Source of the DNA: CAZOJJ01 sp964580105
Lineage (GTDB): Bacteria > Bacteroidota > Rhodothermia > Rhodothermales > Rubricoccaceae
DNA length: 48,448 bases
Reading direction: 5' to 3'
Assembly: GCA_964580105.1 (NCBI GenBank)
Contig: CAZOJJ010000021.1
Location: forward strand, 1 to 48,448
Shown here: positions 43,989 to 48,448 of the stretch, one piece after another
Layout: every line of letters starts with the position of its first letter
How positions within the stretch are numbered: the first letter of the stretch is position 1
Made by a program: the position numbers and the translations under genes
Notes under the pieces: generated by a model
Database searches by the model: none
Told to the model about the DNA's origin: nothing
The model's input: only the letters and a program-made list of their open reading frames with translations

Positions 43989-46073
43989 ATGCGCTACGCC
44001 CTGCTCCGCTTCGTCCCGGCCGCACTCCTCGTGATCGGCCTCGTCGCCCCGGCCCTCTCCGGGTGCAGCGGCTCCCGCCCCCCCGCGCCGGAACCCGAGC
44101 TCGATCTCACCGACCCCGACCTCCCCGTCGCCACCTACGCCGACGAGGCGCTGACGCTCTCTGAATTCGAGGACGCCTACGCCACCGCCGTCGGCGGCCG
44201 GACCACCGCGGCGAACGACAGCCTCGGCGCCTACCAGGACTTCCTCGAGCGCTACGTCAACTTCCGCCTCAAGGTCCGCCAGGCTTACGAGATCGGCCTC
44301 GACCAGGACTCCGCGCTGCAGGCCGAGATGGCCTCCTACCGAGACCAGCTCGCCCGGCCCTACTTCACCGACCAGGCCGTCCTCGACGCCATCGTTCGCG
44401 ACCTCTACGAGAAGCAGAAGGAAGAGATCAGCGCCGCGCACATCCTCGTCCAGGTGGCCGAAGACGCCCCGGCGGCGGACACCCTGGCTGCCTACGAGAA
44501 GATCACCGCCCTCCGCGACTCCATTGAGGCGGGGATGCCCTTCGACGAGGTCGCCTTCCGCCACTCCGAAGACCCCTCCGCCCGGCGCAACCGGGGCGAC
44601 CTCGGCTACTTCACCGGGGGCCGCATGATCGAACCGTTCGAGAACGCGGCCTATGCCACGCCCGTCGGCGAGATCGCCGGCCCGGTCCGTACCCGCTTCG
44701 GGTACCACCTCCTCTACGTCAAGGACCGCCGCCCGCGCACGCCCGACATCCGCGCCAGCCACATCCTCATCCGCCTCCAGGGCCAGACCGAGGCCGACTC
44801 CGCCGCCGCCCTGGAGACGATCCGGCAGATCCAGGACCGCCTCGCGGCAGGCGAGGACTTCGCCACGCTGGCCCGGCTCTACTCCGACGACGTCGCCTCC
44901 GGCCGGCGCGGCGGCGACCTCGGCTTCTTCGGGCCCGGCCGCATGGTGCAGCCGTTCGACGCCGTCGCCTTCTCGCTCGAAAACCCCGGCGACGTCTCCG
45001 ACATCGTCACGACCCAGTTCGGCTACCACCTCATCCGCCTCGAAGAGCGGCAGACGCTGCCGACCTACGAGGAAGCCTACGAGGAGCTCAAGCGGACGGC
45101 CAACCAGCTGCCCCGCACGGCGCTCCGCCGCCAGCAGATCGGCGTCCAGGAGCGCGAGGCCGCCGGCTTCACCTTCGACTCCACGCTCGTCGCCCGCGCC
45201 CTCGGCCGCTTCGACGCCGACTCCCTCTTCATGCAGATTCGCCGCGACGGCTTCGGCGACCTCGCGGGCGAGACGTTCGCCACCATCGGGGACCGCGCCT
45301 ACACCCTCGGCGAGTTCCACGAGCACTTCGTCCGCAACGTCGGCCGCCCCGGCGCCGACCAGGCGGCGCAGTTCTACGCCGAGGTCGACACCTACCTCGC
45401 CAACGAGGGCTTCGCCCACGCGCTGGAGGGCCTGGAGGAGCGCGACCCCGACTTCCGCGCGCTCCTGGAGCAGTACGTAGACGGCGTCCTCCTCTTCCGG
45501 ATCTCCGAGGACTCCGTCTGGACGCCCGCCGCCCAGGACACCGACGGCCTCCGCGCCTATTACGAAGCCCACGCGGACCGCTACCGGTGGCCCGAGCGCA
45601 AGCGGATCCTGGCCTTCACGAGCCCGAGCGATTCGATGCTCACGATGGTCGCCGCCGACCTCGACGCCGGTGACGGCCCCGACGCCATCCTCGCCCGCTA
45701 CGCGGACTCCGTGCTCACCCTCCGCCTCGACACCCTCTACGTCGCCGACTCGACGAACTCGCCGGTGGACCAGGCCCTCGGCCTCGGCGTGGGCGAGCGG
45801 ACGGACGTGGTGCCCGAGCGGAGCCGCCTCGCCGTGTACGTCCTCGACGGCATCGAGGCGCCGCGTGCCAAGACGTTCGAGGAGGCCCGCGCCGAGGTGG
45901 TGACGCAGTACCAGGAGGTGCTGGAGGCTGAGTGGGTGACCCGCCTGCGCGAGCGGTACGACGCCCGCACGTACCCCGAACGGCTCGTCGAGGCCTTCCG
46001 TGAAGACCGGCCGGTCGAGCACCAGCTGACCGGACCGGGCGATGGGGGTACCACCCCGGCGTCAGGGCAATAA
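43989..46073 (+). CDS. lipoprotein peptidyl-prolyl isomerase with two parvulin domains
   Basis: This 694-residue protein starts with a lipoprotein signal (MRYALLRFVPAALLVIGLVAPALSGC, lipobox LSGC with Cys26). Two tandem PpiC/parvulin domains follow. The first lies around residues 138-240 (ISAAHILVQVAEDAP ... HSEDPSARRNRGDLGYFTGGRMIEPFENAAY ... RTRFGYHLLYVKDRR). The second lies around 255-355 (IRASHILIRLQGQT ... YSDDVASGRRGGDLGFFGPGRMVQPFDAVAF ... TQFGYHLIRLEERQ). Each carries the HILxxL, GGDLGxF and FGYHLI parvulin motifs. The C-terminal 300 residues are helical and SurA-like. It should help fold outer-membrane or secreted proteins in the periplasm and is the first of three such genes in a row. 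Confidence 0.93.
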   Translation: MRYALLRFVPAALLVIGLVAPALSGCSGSRPPAPEPELDLTDPDLPVATYADEALTLSEFEDAYATAVGGRTTAANDSLGAYQDFLERYVNFRLKVRQAYEIGLDQDSALQAEMASYRDQLARPYFTDQAVLDAIVRDLYEKQKEEISAAHILVQVAEDAPAADTLAAYEKITALRDSIEAGMPFDEVAFRHSEDPSARRNRGDLGYFTGGRMIEPFENAAYATPVGEIAGPVRTRFGYHLLYVKDRRPRTPDIRASHILIRLQGQTEADSAAALETIRQIQDRLAAGEDFATLARLYSDDVASGRRGGDLGFFGPGRMVQPFDAVAFSLENPGDVSDIVTTQFGYHLIRLEERQTLPTYEEAYEELKRTANQLPRTALRRQQIGVQEREAAGFTFDSTLVARALGRFDADSLFMQIRRDGFGDLAGETFATIGDRAYTLGEFHEHFVRNVGRPGADQAAQFYAEVDTYLANEGFAHALEGLEERDPDFRALLEQYVDGVLLFRISEDSVWTPAAQDTDGLRAYYEAHADRYRWPERKRILAFTSPSDSMLTMVAADLDAGDGPDAILARYADSVLTLRLDTLYVADSTNSPVDQALGLGVGERTDVVPERSRLAVYVLDGIEAPRAKTFEEARAEVVTQYQEVLEAEWVTRLRERYDARTYPERLVEAFREDRPVEHQLTGPGDGGTTPASGQ

Positions 46074-46167
46074 GTCGCCCTCGCCACCCGTCCTAGCGCG
46101 GAGCCCGGCCGGCGGATCGCCCCCCCGATCCCCCCGCGCCGGGCTCCGCCGTACCCCGCCCCACCCG

Positions 46168-47028
46168 ATGCGCCGCCTCGCTCTCCCCGCCCTCGTGCTC
46201 GCCCTCGCCCTCGTGCTCGCCGCCTGCGGCGACGAGGCGCCGTCGCGCTCGGGCTACGTGGCGCGCGTGGACGACGAGTACCTCACCGAGGCCGAAATCG
46301 CCGAGGCGCTCCGCGTCGTCCCCACCGGCCTCGACAGCTCGACGGCCCGCCAGCAGGTCATCGATCAGTGGGTGAAGGGACGGCTCCTCGCCCAGGAAGC
46401 GCGCCGCCAGGGCCTGCCGGAGCGAGACGACGTCCGCCGCCAGCTGGCCGACAACGAACGGGCGGTGCTGGCCGCGGCCCTGATCGACCGGTTCTTCGAG
46501 TCCAACGCGGCCGAGCCGACGGACGAGGAGATCGCCGCGTACTTCGAAGCCAACCAGGATCGGCTCACGCTCCGCGAACCCTACGCCCGCGTCCGCATCA
46601 TTGCCACGGCCACCGAGGCGCAGGCGAACCAGGCGCGCAGCGCACTCGTACGCGCCGCCGAGACGGCCTTCGCCGACTCGCTCTCGGCGCTCGCCGTGCG
46701 CACCTACAGCACCGACCCCGAGGGCGCCCTCTCCCTCGCCCAGACCTACCTGCCCGAAAGCCGGATCGCCGGCCTCGAACCGGCCGTCGCACAGCTAACG
46801 CGGACGCTCGGCCCCGGCGAGGTCGGCCCCGTCACCGAGGTGCATGGCCGCTACGTCGTCGTGCAGGTCGTGGATCGGGTGCCGGCCGGCTCCGCGCCCC
46901 GCCTGGCGTGGGTGCGCGAGGAGCTGCGCCAGCGGCTCGCCATCGAGGCGCGCAATACGATGCTCTCGCGGCAGGTCCAGCAGCTCAAGACCGAGGCGCA
47001 GGCCACCGGCCGCCTTGAGGTCCGATGA
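46168..47028 (+). CDS. SurA-like lipoprotein, probable periplasmic folding factor
   Basis: This 286-residue lipoprotein (MRRLALPALVLALALVLAAC, lipobox LAAC with Cys20) has a SurA/PpiC N-terminal chaperone region. YVARVDDEYLTEAEIAEAL is the usual VARVxxxxITxxE start, and QVIDQWVKGRLLAQEARRQGLPERDDVRRQLADNERAVLAAALIDRF follows. The second half (IAAYFEANQDRLTLREPYARVRIIATATEAQANQARSAL ... VGPVTEVHGRYVVVQVVDRVP) keeps the layout of a parvulin domain but lacks the GGDLGxF signature, so isomerase activity is doubtful. It lies between two active-looking parvulins and probably works with them on outer-membrane protein precursors. Confidence 0.85.
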   Translation: MRRLALPALVLALALVLAACGDEAPSRSGYVARVDDEYLTEAEIAEALRVVPTGLDSSTARQQVIDQWVKGRLLAQEARRQGLPERDDVRRQLADNERAVLAAALIDRFFESNAAEPTDEEIAAYFEANQDRLTLREPYARVRIIATATEAQANQARSALVRAAETAFADSLSALAVRTYSTDPEGALSLAQTYLPESRIAGLEPAVAQLTRTLGPGEVGPVTEVHGRYVVVQVVDRVPAGSAPRLAWVREELRQRLAIEARNTMLSRQVQQLKTEAQATGRLEVR

Positions 47029-47057
47029 CCCGTTTTCTTCCTCCACCACCGACCCGC

Positions 47058-48401
47058 ATGATCCCGCGCCTCCGCGCCCTCCTCGTCCTCCTCGCGGCGC
47101 TCGTCGGCGCGCCCGCCTCCGCCCAGGTCCCGAACGGCACCGTCCTGGACGAGATCGTCGCCGTCGTGGGTGAGGAGCCGATCCTCGCCTCCGAGGTCAA
47201 CGCCGTGGCCGCCGGCGCCCTCCAGCAGGGGCAGACGATGACGGACGACCTCTGGAGCCGCGCGCTCGACGAGCTGATCCACCAGAAAGTCCTCGTCGCC
47301 CGCGCCCAGCAGGACACCACCGTCGTCGTCACCGACGACCAGGTGAACCAGCAGCTCGACCAGCGCGTGAACGCGCTGGCGAGGCAGCTCGGTGGCTCGG
47401 CCCAGCTCGAAGCCTACTACGGCAGGACCATCGATGAGATCAAGCAGCTGTTCCGGGACGACGTCCGCCAGCAACTCCTCGCCCAGCAGTACCAGGGCCG
47501 CCGCCTCCGCGACGTGACCGTGACGCCAAGCGAGGTCCGCGCCTGGTTTGCGACGATCCCGGAGAGCGAGGTGCCCGAGGTGCCCGAGCTCGTCCGCGTG
47601 GCCCACGTGGTGAAGACGCCCGAGCCGGACCCCGCCGCCCGCGCAGAGGCACGCCGGCTCGCCGAGGCCCTGCGGGACTCCATCGCCGCCGGGCAGGCCA
47701 CCATCGAAGAGCTGGCGCGGCGCCACACCGACGACCGGGGCTCGGCAAACACCGGCGGCCTCTACGAGCGCTTCAACATCCGCGACCTCGTGCCCGAGTT
47801 CGGCCTCGTCGCCGCCACGATGGAGCCCGGCGAGCTGTCCCAGGTCTTCGAGTCGCAGTTCGGCTTCCACGTCATGCGCCTGAACGCGCGCCAGGGCGAC
47901 GTCATCTCGTTCAACCACATCCTGATCCAGGTGGACGACTCGAACGTGGACGCCGACGGCGCCATTGCCGAGCTGACGGCCATCCGGGATTCCGTGCTCA
48001 CGCTCGGGCTCCCCTTCGAGCTGGCCGCCAAACGCAACTCGGACGACCCGTTCAGCGCCGCCCAGGGCGGCTACCTCGCCGACCCTCGCTCGGGCGAGCG
48101 CGACCTCCGGCTCGAAGCGCTCGGCGCGCTCTGGCAGGCGACCATCGACACGATGGAGGTGGGAGAAATCAGCCAGCCCGCCGAGGTGCAGCTCCTCGAC
48201 GGCACGAACGCCTGGCACATCGTCCTGCTCCAGCGCCGCACGCCGCCGCACCGCCTCAGCCTGGAGACGGACTACGCCCTGCTGAGCCAGTACGCTCTGC
48301 AGGAGAAGCGCCAGCGGGTCCTCGACGAATGGCTGGCCGACCTCCGCCGCACCGTCTACGTCGAGGTCAAGACGGACCGCTACGTCGAGCGCGGCGCGTA
48401 A
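47058..48401 (+). CDS. surA: SurA-type periplasmic chaperone/peptidyl-prolyl isomerase
   Basis: This 447-residue exported protein has a signal peptide (MIPRLRALLVLLAALVGAPASAQ), the SurA N-domain (VLDEIVAVVGEEPILASEVN ... LWSRALDELIHQKVLVARAQQD ... QVNQQLDQRVNALARQLGG), and two parvulin domains. The first has VRVAHVVKTPEPD ... HTDDRGSANTGGLYERF ... FESQFGFHVMRLNARQ. The second has ISFNHILIQVDDSN ... NSDDPFSAAQGGYLADPRSG. SurA escorts outer-membrane beta-barrel proteins to the BAM complex. An alternative ATG at 47025 overlaps the previous stop as ATGA and has GAGG just upstream. It would add 11 residues before the signal peptide. The chosen start follows a C-rich leader like those of many neighbours. 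Confidence 0.92.
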   Translation: MIPRLRALLVLLAALVGAPASAQVPNGTVLDEIVAVVGEEPILASEVNAVAAGALQQGQTMTDDLWSRALDELIHQKVLVARAQQDTTVVVTDDQVNQQLDQRVNALARQLGGSAQLEAYYGRTIDEIKQLFRDDVRQQLLAQQYQGRRLRDVTVTPSEVRAWFATIPESEVPEVPELVRVAHVVKTPEPDPAARAEARRLAEALRDSIAAGQATIEELARRHTDDRGSANTGGLYERFNIRDLVPEFGLVAATMEPGELSQVFESQFGFHVMRLNARQGDVISFNHILIQVDDSNVDADGAIAELTAIRDSVLTLGLPFELAAKRNSDDPFSAAQGGYLADPRSGERDLRLEALGALWQATIDTMEVGEISQPAEVQLLDGTNAWHIVLLQRRTPPHRLSLETDYALLSQYALQEKRQRVLDEWLADLRRTVYVEVKTDRYVERGA

Positions 48402-48408
48402 GCGCGCG

Positions 48409-48448
48409 GATCGGTTCACCCGATCGGTTCACCCGATCGGTTCACCCG
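48409..48448. repeat. three tandem copies of a 13-bp unit at the window edge
   Basis: GATCGGTTCACCC is repeated three times without a mismatch (48409-48421, 48422-48434, 48435-48447) and may continue beyond the window. Each junction also forms a hairpin, GATCGG-TTCAC-CCGATC. It begins 8 bp after the SurA-type stop codon. It could be a terminator array, an operator cluster or the first units of a longer repeat. Confidence 0.85.

Overview
The window reads as chromosomal DNA of a very GC-rich member of the Bacteroidota/Rhodothermota line, most likely a Rubricoccaceae- or Rhodothermus-like marine bacterium. The taxonomy is inference. It rests on the strong G/C bias at third codon positions, a periplasmic beta-propeller sensor kinase of the type common in Bacteroidota, several lipoproteins with Bacteroidota-like lipoboxes, and start codons that are mostly preceded by C/T-rich leaders rather than a Shine-Dalgarno sequence. 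No tRNA, rRNA, CRISPR array, transposase or integrase was recognised.

Left flank (1-6604, all on the minus strand): mscL, a secreted M1-family aminopeptidase, pnp and rpsO in the classic rpsO-pnp order with GC-rich hairpins between them, a doubtful 57-residue secreted peptide gene, and a short-form 6-phosphogluconate dehydrogenase.

Centre (6991-33764, all on the plus strand): an 18-gene extracellular contractile injection system (eCIS, the Afp/PVC/MAC family of headless phage-tail-like particles). The order is sheath, tube, zinc-ribbon baseplate-associated protein, Pro-rich linker protein, DUF4255 cap-like protein, AAA+ ATPase, an 83-residue protein, a giant 1616-residue DUF4157 protein, tube-initiator (Afp7-like), LysM protein, hub (gp27-like), spike (gp5 OB-like), PAAR-like tip, gp25-like wedge, two baseplate-J-like proteins, a tail-protein-I/beta-helix fusion and a DUF6519/beta-helix protein. 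Nine junctions are 4-bp ATGA or GTGA overlaps, so the set looks like one translationally coupled operon. The most interesting gene is the giant protein. It joins an HELAH-containing DUF4157 domain, a coiled-coil region of several hundred residues, a hydrophobic membrane-like segment, a Pro-rich linker and a C-terminal domain resembling a degenerate PD-(D/E)XK nuclease. No separate tape-measure gene is visible, so this protein could be a tape measure fused to its own payload, or a very large loaded effector.

Directly after the last eCIS stop codon lies a sigma-70-like promoter (TTGACT-N17-TATGCT). It is followed by about 240 nt without a convincing ORF and with less GC, and then by a strong Rho-independent terminator. 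This is a candidate non-coding RNA. The promoter proposed for the eCIS operon has the same -10 hexamer and the same spacing.

Right flank (34108-48448): a stand-alone receiver and a large propeller histidine kinase (minus strand, convergent with the eCIS operon), a thiE homologue, a small membrane protein, a dienelactone-hydrolase lipoprotein, a CTP-dependent lipid kinase homologue, gltX, yhbY, an ECF sigma/anti-sigma pair, and three consecutive parvulin-type or SurA-like periplasmic folding factors. The window ends in three perfect copies of a 13-bp unit that can also form hairpins.
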